A stretch of DNA of 27,500 bases from Chara braunii (taxonomy: Eukaryota > Streptophyta > Charophyceae > Charales > Characeae): positions 514,981-542,480 of the forward strand of contig BFEA01000493.1 of assembly GCA_003427395.1 (NCBI GenBank), read 5' to 3'. Shown here piece by piece: positions 18,880-27,500 of this stretch. Position 1 is the stretch's first letter; every line of letters starts with the position of its first letter. A program made the position numbers and the translations under genes. Below the pieces are notes generated by a model. It was not told the origin of the DNA, searched no databases, and was given only the letters and a program-made list of their open reading frames with translations.

Positions 18880-20034
18880 GACCCAGTCAAACTCAGACAA
18901 CCTTCCTCCCATCCTTCCCCCAGATGCAACCCCTCAATCTGCTTTCAGTCCGACAACAAAACTGAAACTGACATTACCCATACATTCCTTTATTTAAGTC
19001 CGAGTCATGTCCTGAAAGTCAAATCGACAAGTCAAAGTAGGGATGCATACAATATACTCAGTCAAAACATAGCAAGGGGTGCAGTTACAGGTTATAACAG
19101 GGTTTATAGAGGGAAATGAAATGTTACCCCTCAGTTCCCTGCCTCCAGAACTCCTCCTGAGTTCCGGAAGAGCTCCCTCAATCGGTGGGCCGACTCCCCA
19201 CAGAGTCTTGTTGCTGTCCTACAGGTTGCAATCCCGCCTGCCACCTTCCTCTCTGAACAGGACTAGACCTAGATTAAGAAGGGCAAAAATAGGGGTTTCA
19301 GACTCTCAAGATACAGGAGAGGGACAAACTCAACTCCCAAGAGAGGGCCTTGAAATCTCGATACGCCTGAGTACCCCGCAATGATGGCTAACGCAACAAC
19401 AACTCGATCAACCCTGAAGTCAAAACTGTCGAAGTCAACCCTCTGACGCCCCCCTAACTCACGACAATAACCTCTCTCCTTAGCCTAATCACTTCTCGAA
19501 GTCTCAGCACCTCCCTTCAACGACCGTCGCCACACTACACCTTTAAGATCAGTCAAGAGTTCTCAATATGTCCGTCCTTGCGAATAACACAGCGATACGC
19601 AACAGCTACTCAAGAGTAAACCGAAGGAGGCAGCAAGTCAGCTAGACACAGTTTGCCGCACCGATACAATATTTCAAGCCTTGTCTTTCGACAGTTGCCC
19701 ATCCACGCAGTAAACACAGTCTGCAGTCACCGTACTCCAACATACACTGCGAATCTTGTTTTCACGGCACTACAAATTGATGCGTCTCTGCAGCAGCACT
19801 AAACAAAAATCGAACTGTGTCCTCCACTCGACCATAGGTAGACACATTGCCAAGCTCCCAGACACTTCAGTAGTCGACGTTATGGTTATAATTCCCGGCA
19901 GGATGAGCGAGGTCCGATTGGACTCCCCGATTGGGCCTGATGCACCGACAACCGAGTCTTTCATCAACTCGGGGCCGGATGCATCTTTGGCAGGTAAGTG
20001 TGCTTGTCCGCTTCGACCCTGTTCCCGCCCGCAG
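18880..20034. other. No recognisable gene
   Basis: GGTTG and CAACC at 18876-18902 may form one more degenerate hairpin of the array. Beyond that the short frames, including 19079-19384 and 19756-20112, show no recognisable domain. A donor-like CAG/GTAAGT occurs at about 19991, but no exon is supported. Confidence 0.4.
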
Positions 20035-20430
20035 TCAGTTGTCTGGTGTGATGAGCAACCCCCTAACTACAGTCCCCGCAGTTGGCCTCACTCCGTTCAC
20101 TCCCACGACTGACAGGTGGGTAGCGCGCTGAGCATCAGACGAGTTTCCTTTCTTCTCCACTAGCCTCATTTCACTGCCATCAACCAGGTAAGCAATGCCT
20201 AAATTAGCTAGTAAGTCCCTGCCCTCACAGTTCACCTCCCATGCTTCAGCTCATCGAGCGTATGGGGCAATGTACAGGCTACAGGCAAGTCCCCGCTTCA
20301 AGCATGCCTTTAGCTACTTCGTTCGAACGAGTGAGTTAGTCGGAATGGATCTCCCGTTCAAAACACGAAACTATACACCGTGCCCTCGATCTCCACTTCC
20401 CACTCGCTTCTTAGTGTCCGTAATCACTAT
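20035..20430 (-). pseudogene. Possible retropepsin-like relic of a retroelement
   Basis: On the minus strand, EGTVYSFVF is followed by a stop codon and TG (20352-20360), where retroviral-type proteases have the D-T/S-G catalytic motif after a similar strand. About 46 codons further, in another frame, CEGRDLLANLGI (near 20195-20230) resembles the second conserved block of these proteases. The frame then stays open to a TGA at 20035. The spacing is short, implying deletion. The match is weak and rests on two motifs. Confidence 0.3.
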
Positions 20431-20644
20431 GACGAGGCAGCGGGTGAATACGACGGAGACAACAAGCTGAAGCTGCGATCGCGAGCTGCGCCTCACTACG
20501 CACTATTTGTGAACGAATCTTCCGCTAAAACAAAGAAAAATACATTTTAATATTTGGTAAAATGTTCCTCTTCCCGGACGCAATGTATAATGCTCACCCC
20601 GGCTAGCCTAACGACTAAATACTAAAACTAACGTTACCATCGCA

Positions 20645-21100
20645 TTCGCCATCCCTCAAACTTCTCGTCTCGAGCTTTACTTCGACGAAATCGGTCAATA
20701 TATGACCGAGATACACCAATTTCTCCTTCCTGCTCCTTCACTCTCCGCCACAGCTCCTCGTAGTCAGTTTCTCAACTAGCTTTAATTCTACGAATTTTCT
20801 CCTAAACCTAACTCCGGATTCGTGGTCGCCCGAGCCAAAAACCCATGTTCACTATCCCACTTCCATCTTCTTCACTCAGAAATGCACAGTTACAAGTTTC
20901 TTATTGCCTTCAGCTCTTGCCAGTTTTTGCCATTGCCCTCCCTCCACGCACTTCGTTTCTCTTTTAACTCCTTCTTTACTAATTTACCCATAAAAATGAC
21001 CTCGGATTTGAGGTCGCCTTCCTTCAAACTCCCCAGATCGCTCCTCTCCTTAGTAGAGTCGGTTCACGAATGGACGAGATATGCCCATTCTTCTTCACCC
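20645..21100 (+). repeat. Diverged tandem duplication, about 368-bp offset
   Basis: CCTCAAACTTC...GAAATCGGTCAATATATGACCGAGATA near 20654 corresponds to CTTCAAACTCC...GAGTCGGTTCACGAATGGACGAGATA near 21022. CGGATTCGTGGTCGCC and CGGATTTGAGGTCGCC are also paired. Confidence 0.5.
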
Positions 21101-21485
21101 CGCCATATCTGCCTTCACCCGTCACCCTCCTTTCATCTTCGACTGTACCCGGCGCATTTTCATGCCCAGATCCAACTTCTTCTTATTAGGCTTGTCCTCC
21201 TCTATGTCCTTCACCCAAACCCGGCGGCCTGCCCGATTGTTCCGAGCGCTTGAAGAAGAACTCCGAGGGAATCGGCTACCGGGTGGTCCGAAACAATCTC
21301 AAACTCTTACTGACGAACGATTTGCACGACAGTGCCTCCGCAACACCGGTGCACCGTGACGTCGCCCGTCTACCTTGTTGCACAGTTTCAGCGTCTGTTG
21401 CCTGCCTGCAGTTTTCCTCTTTTAATTACAGTCGGAAAACCCTTCGGGGGCAAAGTCAGTGCTCACTGCACCGCAGCTGGTCTTT

Positions 21486-21573
21486 CGAAGAAGCCCGGTC
21501 CTAACCCTACCGACTGGCACCTGGCCAATCGAAGAAGCTCGGTCCTAATGCTACTAGCTAGCACCTGGCCGAT
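21486..21573 (+). repeat. 44-bp tandem duplication
   Basis: CGAAGAAGCYCGGTCCTAA and CACCTGGCC recur at an offset of 44 bases, with about eight differences. Confidence 0.9.
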
Positions 21574-22049
21574 ACCACCCACCCACTACAGCAGATATCG
21601 CCCCTGCTGGTGGGTGCAGCTCCCGCATATTCCCTCGTTGGAGGCTTGAGCATGCATGTGGCTGCTACATAGTTCCCCGAAATACCATAATGGGGTAACT
21701 TCGACGCAGTCGTGAAAACAGTTCGTGGACGCATTTCAGGCCACCCTTGCGAATACAACACATCCCCACACGACCTCACCGGGCCCGAAGCGTAGGTCGT
21801 ATACATTCAGCATTACCGACCCTTTTGCCTCAAGTGCAATCACAAACTCAAGCCCTGACCGTGCCCTCTGCTCAACAGCGGCGTGATAGATGACTTCCGG
21901 CAGCATCCAGAACCCACGGACCCGTCAAGCAAGACGCACACTCTAGGTCCTTGACTGCCGTAACGGCCGTTAATTCTGACGTCGCCTCTAAATAGACAGT
22001 ACGTCGGAACATAAAACGTAATAGAAATACGACGCTGAAATGAATATTT
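21574..22049. other. No recognisable gene
   Basis: Mixed sequence upstream of the gypsy element. Short frames on both strands match nothing I know. Confidence 0.4.
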
Positions 22050-22643
22050 TAGACAATGGCACCACCGATCGGATGCCGCCGACAGCCAAACCAAGGGAGA
22101 TAGCCCCGCCGGGCTCTCGACCCCTCAGTCCCCTCGCGCCGCTCTGACATTCCCGTGTTGTCGCCGCTCAATCTCAATCCCTGAATCTCTCATATGAAAG
22201 TCCGATGCCGTAACCGCTAGTGCTAGGCCCAAGGCTGAGCCCAGCTTTTACGAACACCTAAATAAGCGGACGCCGCACGTCGCGAAAACCTACTGAAAAT
22301 ATTTCAAGGCCACCTTGTCTTTGATGTTGTTCTTCATACGTGCACACAAGTCACAGGTAAGCGGACCAATCAAGAGACAAAAATCTTTTTAATCCTAGTT
22401 TAATCAAAAATAAACCTGGTCGCCGATCGCGCCGACTCTTCAATCATCAACAAGTAAAAAAATCACGAGCGCCTCAAATTTGCGTGCCCACTCACTCTCT
22501 ACTTTAGTTAACCCTTAGTCAATGTGAACCATAGACTCAGCCGCACCTCGCGTGGTATATTTAAATTTTAAACCAAACTTATTTTTTGTCACTTGCAAAA
22601 AACAGGGCGGATACCCTTATAAGGGTGTTCGCACCGACAGCGG
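22050..22643 (+). mobile_element. LTR/leader of the gypsy element
   Basis: This stretch matches the reverse complement of 8711-9400 in several ordered blocks and ends at the same boundary (GCGG at 22643). It lies directly before the gag-like frame, so it is probably the 5' LTR or LTR plus leader. The palindrome ACCCTTATAAGGGT lies at 22612-22625. I could not place a primer-binding site or exact LTR ends. Confidence 0.55.
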
Positions 22644-23530
22644 ACCAGGGCCATCAGCCCCAGGGGGATCTGCACACCCTCCTCACCTCCCTCCTTGCGC
22701 TCTTACAGGCGCAGGTAGCGACTCTTACCGCTGGCCTGCAGCAACTCCAGGACGCTGACCGTCCTTCAAGTTCTTCTCCCCACTCTCTCTCTTCCTCTGG
22801 CTCCCAGTCCGGGTCCCCCGTCCTCCGACATGGTGGCCAAGGTGGAGCTTCCTCCTCCGCTGCCGCGGACCCGAGCATCCTGGTGACCGTCCACGCTCCT
22901 AGCGCGATGGCCACCACGGGCCAGGCCTTCCCTCACTCTACGGGTGCACCCGCCTAGTTTCCGGTCACTACGGCCACGGGACGACAACCCGCTGCCGTGG
23001 TCTCAGCTTTTCGGGGTGTCCTGCTTCTCCCTCCTCGTTGCACGACCACCGCTCCACCTGACTCTCCCCCTTATAGGATGCCCCGCGCAGCTCGTGCGTC
23101 TACTTCCCCCAGTTCTCCTCTTCCTACTCCCCGCTCGATCTATGTCCGCCGTCTTGAGACCGAGCTTGCCTAAATCCGGGCCGACCTCGCCCTCTTACGT
23201 CTTCAACCATCCCTACCATCACAGGTGGCCGCGCCTTCGGGCGCACCCCCTTCTTCCTCTACTCTTCCACCCATGCAGGCTCGCTTCCCACGCCCTGCAC
23301 CCCCTCCAACCCCATTCTACCTCCTTCCTACTCCCTCGGTTGCTGCAATCCTCTTCTATCGCAGCTCCCTCGCAGCCTGCCGCTATTGCCCTCGCTGCTC
23401 CCCTATGCAGCTCGGGCGTACAGCTAGTTGCGCCCCCTTCTCCAGGACCTGCGCCGACTTACTCAGCCGTAGCGCAAACTTTTGCTCCTCGATCTCCTCG
23501 TCGCCAAAACGGTGGCGCACCACTCCTTGT
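22586..23530 (+). pseudogene. gag-like region
   Basis: The frame from about 22586 encodes a Leu/Gln heptad-like segment (LLALLQAQVATLTAGLQQLQ), then Ser/Pro/Ala-rich linker. TAG 22955 interrupts it, but the frame continues, meets TAA 23171 inside another coiled segment (LETELA before the stop, IRADLALLRLQ after it), and goes on to about 23340. A different frame then looks more natural to about 23520. Gag proteins form the particle that packages element RNA. I see no clear CCHC zinc knuckle. The long overlapping frame 22944-23666 is a shadow. The gag identity rests on position and coiled-coil character rather than a conserved domain. Confidence 0.55.
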
Positions 23531-24363
23531 TTTAGTGTACTGGTTATACTCCTTCCTCCTCTCACAACACTTTCCAGCGCCGTTCCCCTTTCCACGGTTG
23601 TCCCCGCCGTTCCGCACAGCAGGGCCGTCACTTCTCGCGCCGCTTCAGTGCGCTCGAGTATGGTGAGCAGGACGTTGTTGCCCCGTTGTCACCTGAGGGT
23701 GACCATAACGACGACCTTGACCTCTGTGAGGCCGTCCACTACCACCTGGAGGACTCTAACACTCTCGTTCTCAGAATGAAGTGTGGACAAACGTCTCGTG
23801 TACCTTTTATAGGTACCACTACGACACCACGCCCCGATCCTCCTCCCTCAGAGCCCTCCATGCCTATACCATCTCCCACTATCACCGTCACCTTGCCTCA
23901 ACAGTTTGACTTCATCCGACATGACGACGTCACCTTCTTTACGGTGAACGTTATGGATCTCTTGCACTATGATCCGTCCTATCTAGATGTCGAGCTCATC
24001 TCTCTAGAGCCAGATCCTCCTTCTATCTCCATGGCTTCCATCTCTACTTCCCTCCCTCCGCCGTCCGTCGAGTCTACCCTGCCGTTGCGCGCCGACGTTG
24101 ATGCTGAGGAACTCGCACGCTAAACGACCAACCTAGAACCCGCAGTTTGTGACCTCATTCGAGGGTACCACACCGTTTTTCCATCGTCGTTCTCGTACTC
24201 CGGCATTCCACCGATGCGCGATGTCGAGCACTCCATTTACCTTGTGCCTGACCATCGTCTTCACCACCAGGCACCCTAAAGACTCTCGATCCCCGATGTT
24301 ACTGAACTCGAACGTCAGCCTTAGGAGCTCCTGAGACTGGGTTTCATTAAACCCAATAACTCC
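23530..24363 (+). pseudogene. Linker and N-terminal part of reverse transcriptase
   Basis: This frame carries an acidic/Pro-rich segment and then RT N-terminal features: DLIRGYHTVFPSS, a PPMRDVEHSIYLVP block, and ELLRLGFIKPNNS. Stops occur at TAA 24121, TAA 24277 and TAG 24322, and the frame shifts by one near 24364. No protease active-site motif is present upstream. In Ty3 elements a retropepsin is expected between gag and RT, so part of the element appears to be missing. Confidence 0.7.
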
Positions 24364-24365
24364 TG

Positions 24366-24970
24366 TGGGGTGCACCCGTCCTCTTTGCTAGCAAATCAGA
24401 TGGAACTCTCCGTCTCTGCATCGACTATCGTGGTCTCAACCGCTACACGATTAAGAACAACTACCCCATGCCTCGTTCCGACGAGTTGTTCGACCGCATA
24501 GCAGACAGCCACTTCTTTACGAAGATTGACCTTTGTAGAGGTTACCATCAGATCCGCGTCGCTGCAGCGGATCAACCGAAGACAGCGTCCCGATCGCGCT
24601 TCGGCCACTATGAGTTTATTATGATGTCATTCGGCCTCACCAATGCACCCGCCACCTTCCAGAAGGCGATGAACGACATCTTCAGGGACATCCTGGAGCA
24701 GTACGTTCTCATCTACCTCGACGATATCCTGATCTACAGTCGTACCCTTGAGGAGCATCTCAGACACCTCCGCGACGTCCTTGACCGCTTGAGCAGACAT
24801 GGTTTCTACGCCAAGCTGAGCAAGTGTCGCTTTGCCCAGCACAAAGTGGATTTCTTAGGACACTACGTGTCTGACCAGGGTCTCCACATGGACGACGCGA
24901 AGATCACTGCTATCGAGGAGTGGCCCGTCCCCACATCCGCCAAGCAACTTCGTAGCTTCCTAGACCTAGC
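24366..24970 (+). pseudogene. Reverse transcriptase core
   Basis: Clear Ty3/gypsy RT. In order it shows WGAPVLF, LRLCIDYRGLNR, FTKIDLCRGYHQIR with the first catalytic Asp, FGLTNAPATFQKAMND, and the YLDD box at 24714-24725 carrying the other two catalytic Asp. FLGHYVS and the start of the connection (KQLRSFL) follow. The catalytic residues are intact over about 200 codons, but the frame breaks near 24970 and the domain lacks an intact start. The enzyme copies element RNA into DNA inside the Gag particle. Confidence 0.95.
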
Positions 24971-25700
24971 TACTATAGTAATTTCATCAAGGGATACGCT
25001 ATGTATTCCTACGTCCTTACCTCCACCCTCCTCCGGAAGAACCCGCCATGGGCTTGGACACCCCTCCACACGGATGCCTTCCGCGCCCTCAAGAAGGTGG
25101 TGACATGTGCACCGGTTCTCCACCGACCCGATTTTGATCGCCCTTTTATCCTTACCACCGATGCGTCAGACTTTGCTGTAGGAGCAATGCTTTCCCAGAT
25201 TTTCCCCTCCTCTCCTAATTCCTCTCATCCTTTCATCCTCTCATCCTCTCATCCCCCACTTCCCACCCCTCACCCCTACCACTGTTTTCCGCCTGACGCC
25301 TACACGTCCAGCTCCTTACGAACCTTCTATTGACTATTCTCCTACCATCGCTGAGGACAACACTGTCGAGTCTCGCTCATGTGATTGTCTGATAACCTTC
25401 TACTCCCGCCAGCTCTTGCCCGTCGAAATGAACTACACTGCTGATGAACGTGAGGTTCTCGCTGTAGTTTATGCCACTCGACACTTGCGTTACTACCTGC
25501 ACGGGGCACCATTCACGGTGCGTACGGACAACTCTGTTGTCCATGCTTTTCTGACAAAGTCGAAGCTGACTCCTCGACATGCTCGCTGGTGGCGCGACCT
25601 ATCCGAGTTTAGTTTCACAACTCAACACATCAAGGGTGAGATTAATCGGGTCGTAGATGCCTTATCCCGACGCCCTGACCATAATCTGGAGCAGATCCAA
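24971..25700 (+). pseudogene. RT connection and RNase H with low-complexity insertion
   Basis: After the frameshift, YYSNFIKGY, FDRPFILTTDASDFAVGAML (first Asp near 25160) and later FYSRQLLPVE, ADEREVLAV, LRYYLHGAPFTVRTDNS and VDALSRRPD give RNase H with its D-E-D-D positions. About 200 bases separate the first strand block (SQ near 25200) from FYSRQ, where gypsy elements usually have only a few residues. The start of this stretch is a CTCATC-type simple repeat (25201-25265) and the rest encodes a Pro/Thr/acidic stretch. RNase H removes the RNA strand of the RNA:DNA hybrid. Confidence 0.88.
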
Positions 25701-26600
25701 CTGGCAGTCGTCGGTCATATGGGTTTCCACAAGACGTTGGCTCGTATGAGCCGCCTGTACGTCTGGCGGAAGTGCAAGGACTTTGTGAAGGACTACGTTA
25801 CAGAGTATCCCACCTGTCAGGAGGTGAACGGTGCGAATCACTTGCCTTGCTCCAGCCTCTTCCTATCCCTGTTGGTCGTTGGGAGTCCATCTCGATGGAC
25901 TTTATCGGTCCTCTTTGTCCTGCGACCCCCCGCGGTCATAATGCTATCATGATCGTCGTCGACCGTTTCACGAAGGGCGCACGATTTGTTCCGTGTTGCT
26001 ATGCCATCAGTGCACGTGAGGTCGCCGACATCGTGTTTGACCGAGTCGTGCGGGACCACGACTTACCTCTGAGCATCATATCTGACGGTGACCCACGCTT
26101 TACCAACCGATTCTGGCGACGGCTCCACGAGGTTTACGGCACCCAGCTCCGCTTCTCCTCATCTTACCATCAAAAACTGATATTCAGACCAGAGTCAGAA
26201 CATGACTCCCGGAGATATTCTTCGAAAGATTGTTCGTGACGACCAGCAGTGGGATCTCCATCTTGCCCACGCGGACATAGCCTACAACCATGCCGTCTCG
26301 CCAGCCACGGCGATGTCGCCTTACTATTGCGACCTCGACTATCACCCTCGTGTTCCCACGGACTTTCTCCGACCGTCCCCGATGCACCCCGACACGAGTT
26401 GTCCCGCGCTGGATGATTGGGTTGCACACATGACGTCGATCATGAAAACCTCGCATGAGCACATAGCCGCTTCCCTGACTCGCATGGCTGCATGTACGAA
26501 TCGATCGAGGATGGATCATCGATTGGAAGTTGGTGATGATGTGCTTGATGACGCTTGCTACTTACAGCTCGAAGCGGGCGCGCTTAGCAAGTTTCGGTGA
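25700..26600 (+). pseudogene. Integrase
   Basis: The zinc domain is damaged. GHMGFHKT is preserved, the preceding His is lost because the RNase H to integrase spacer is truncated, and the first Cys of Cx2C is Tyr (EYPTC). After a frameshift near 25845 the core follows: SMDFIGPL with the first Asp, IVVDRFTKGARFVP, SDGDPRFTNRFW with the second Asp, then SSYH. The segment expected to hold the catalytic Glu is scrambled by small indels near 26170-26200. The frame from 26202 resumes (DLHLAHADIAYNHAV, LEVGDDVL, LEAGALSKF) and stops at TGA 26598, a likely CGA-to-TGA change. Confidence 0.92.
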
Positions 26601-26671
26601 CGCTTCTTTGGTTCATGCCGTATTCTTCAGGCCGTCGGTTTTAATACGACTTCTAGCCGGTCAACTTCCGT

Positions 26672-27148
26672 ATGAAGCTGCCTGACTACCTACGCCAGGC
26701 TCGTGTGCACAATGTCTACCACGTCTCGTTATTGCATCCCTGCCGCAGACCGTCTGAGCGTTTCGTTAGACGACCATACGAGCGCCCTCCACCCATCATG
26801 GTGTACGACCACGAGGAGTTCCTCGTTTCAGACATCATTGGTCGTCAAGTCACCGACGACAATCCTCCTCACGTCGAGTATCTCGTACTTTGGAAGGGTT
26901 ACCCTAATGAAGAGGCTACTTGGGAGCCCCTCGAGCACTTGCAACACACTCACACGTTGATGCGTGCCTATAACCGTGCTCGTCGTGCTGGGTTGACTGC
27001 TCCTCGTCAATCCACTGACCCTCTTCCTTCTCCCTCGGCTGAGGAAACCGTTGAAGTCGAGCCTGCTCCATCTGAGGCAGACCTTTAGCAACAGCCGGAT
27101 GAACGTCCACAACGCACTCGCCGTCGTCCTGCTCAATACGATGATTGA
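26672..27148 (+). pseudogene. Integrase C-terminus with chromodomain
   Basis: VHNVYHVSLLHP marks the end of the gypsy integrase. A chromodomain of about 55 residues follows (residues 48-104 counted from 26672): EFLVSDIIG, then VEYLVLWKGYP, TWEPLEHL and a helix ending AYNRAR. Trp74 and Tyr77, with an aromatic Phe50, sit where HP1-type chromodomains have the methyl-lysine cage, so this domain may once have targeted histone marks such as H3K9me. TAG at 27086 is followed in the same frame by an Arg-rich tail to TGA 27146, so the original C-terminus was probably there and the TAG arose from CAG. Confidence 0.93.
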
Positions 27149-27500
27149 CTCTGATTTATATTCCCACGTCTTTGACTTCTCAGTACTCCATCCACACCAC
27201 TTTTGTCACTTTAGCTCGTCGACGTTGCGGCTCTTCCTAGACGGCATTCCGGACGTTTCATCATGGACGTCATCGGCAGCTTCATGGCCTTCGTCACGAT
27301 CAACTCTGCCTACTTCAGACGTCGTCACTCTCTTACCACCTTACCTTGTACAGTACCTTGATTGTATCGCATGATGGTCTCCCTTCGCCGGGTTCCTATG
27401 AGTTGGGCTCTCCCTTGGTATACGCATAGGCATCGGGATCGTAGCGTTGCCCTGGCTTCCCAGGTTATGGATCCAACTCCAACTTTCCCCACCTTAGGAG
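27149..27500. other. 3' flank of the gypsy element, no LTR recognised
   Basis: Expected to hold the polypurine tract and 3' LTR. I see no clear polypurine tract and no match to the 22.05-22.64 kb leader before the window ends. The 107-codon frame over 27051-27374 overlaps the true pol tail and is a shadow. Confidence 0.4.

Larger units (their letters stand above)
22050..27148 (+). mobile_element. Degenerate Ty3/gypsy chromovirus-type retrotransposon
   Basis: The order leader, gag-like coiled coil, RT, RNase H, integrase, chromodomain is that of chromovirus Ty3/gypsy elements. Coding sequence runs on the plus strand to TGA 27146. It is interrupted by frameshifts (near 23340, 23530, 24364, 24970, 25290, 25845, 26190 and 26670) and by seven in-frame stops, so no polyprotein can be made. 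No DTG/DSG protease motif was found between gag and RT, which suggests a deletion there. The 3' LTR is not visible before the window ends. Confidence 0.88.

Noticed and set aside
16600-19100. CRISPR array
   Set aside because: The repeats here are diverged, irregularly spaced and palindromic with varying stems, in a eukaryote-like context with no cas genes.
19985-20195. Splice donor-like GTAAGT and GTAAGC sites
   Set aside because: No adjoining exon with coding support. Such sites are common by chance.
22571-22580. CCAAACTTAT in the gypsy leader, resembling the array core
   Set aside because: It lacks the GG partner and any flanking stem, so it is probably coincidence.
22944-23666. 240-codon plus-strand open frame
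   Set aside because: Mostly a shadow of the gag-like frame in GC-rich DNA. The coiled-coil and linker text continue in a different frame through single stops.

Overview
This looks like a nuclear window from a plant-lineage (streptophyte) genome that is almost entirely repeats and transposon relics. The reasons are a plant-type U6 snRNA-like sequence, degenerate TTTAGGG-type repeats, LTR retrotransposon pieces with an initiator-Met-tRNA primer site, and a chromodomain-bearing Ty3/gypsy pol. A charophyte alga is possible, but that is inference. I see no bacterial operon structure and no intact host protein gene. Long low-complexity tracts (GT, pyrimidine-rich, A- and T-runs) and scattered ambiguous bases near 14.57 kb fit a repeat-rich draft assembly.

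Layout. 0-7.4 kb: a GT microsatellite, tandem and direct repeats, an approximately 10-bp minisatellite, two pyrimidine-rich blocks, a 420-bp tandem duplication, a 188-bp palindrome and a 19-bp inverted repeat. 7.6-8.7 kb: a decayed retroelement pol with a PHD-like zinc finger upstream of an integrase zinc domain and partial core. 8.7-9.4 kb: a minus-strand copy of the LTR/leader that also precedes gag at 22.6 kb. 9.95 kb: a U6-like sequence. 12.93-13.25 kb: an LTR with terminal inverted repeats and an adjacent primer-binding site. 13.5 and 15.8 kb: tRNA-like relics. 14.0-15.2 kb: pyrimidine- and T-rich DNA. 15.2 kb: telomere-like repeats beside a GC-rich block. 17.0-18.9 kb: three hairpins, a five-copy repeat of about 120 bp, then an array of hairpins. 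20.0-20.4 kb: a possible minus-strand retropepsin relic. 22.05-27.15 kb: a broken chromovirus-type Ty3/gypsy element (gag-like, RT, RNase H, integrase, chromodomain).

The most unusual signal is the array at 18.11-18.87 kb. At least eight short hairpins share a core close to CCAAACTTATGG, but each has a different self-complementary outer stem. The inner pair also switches between CCC/GGG and TCC/GGA. That pattern of conserved core with covarying stems suggests selection or a mechanism acting on the fold. I do not recognise the family.

The gypsy element is dead. Its reading frame must be followed through several frameshifts and seven in-frame stops, most of them explainable as C-to-T changes. 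The U6-like copy shows similar CpG loss, which fits methylation-driven decay.
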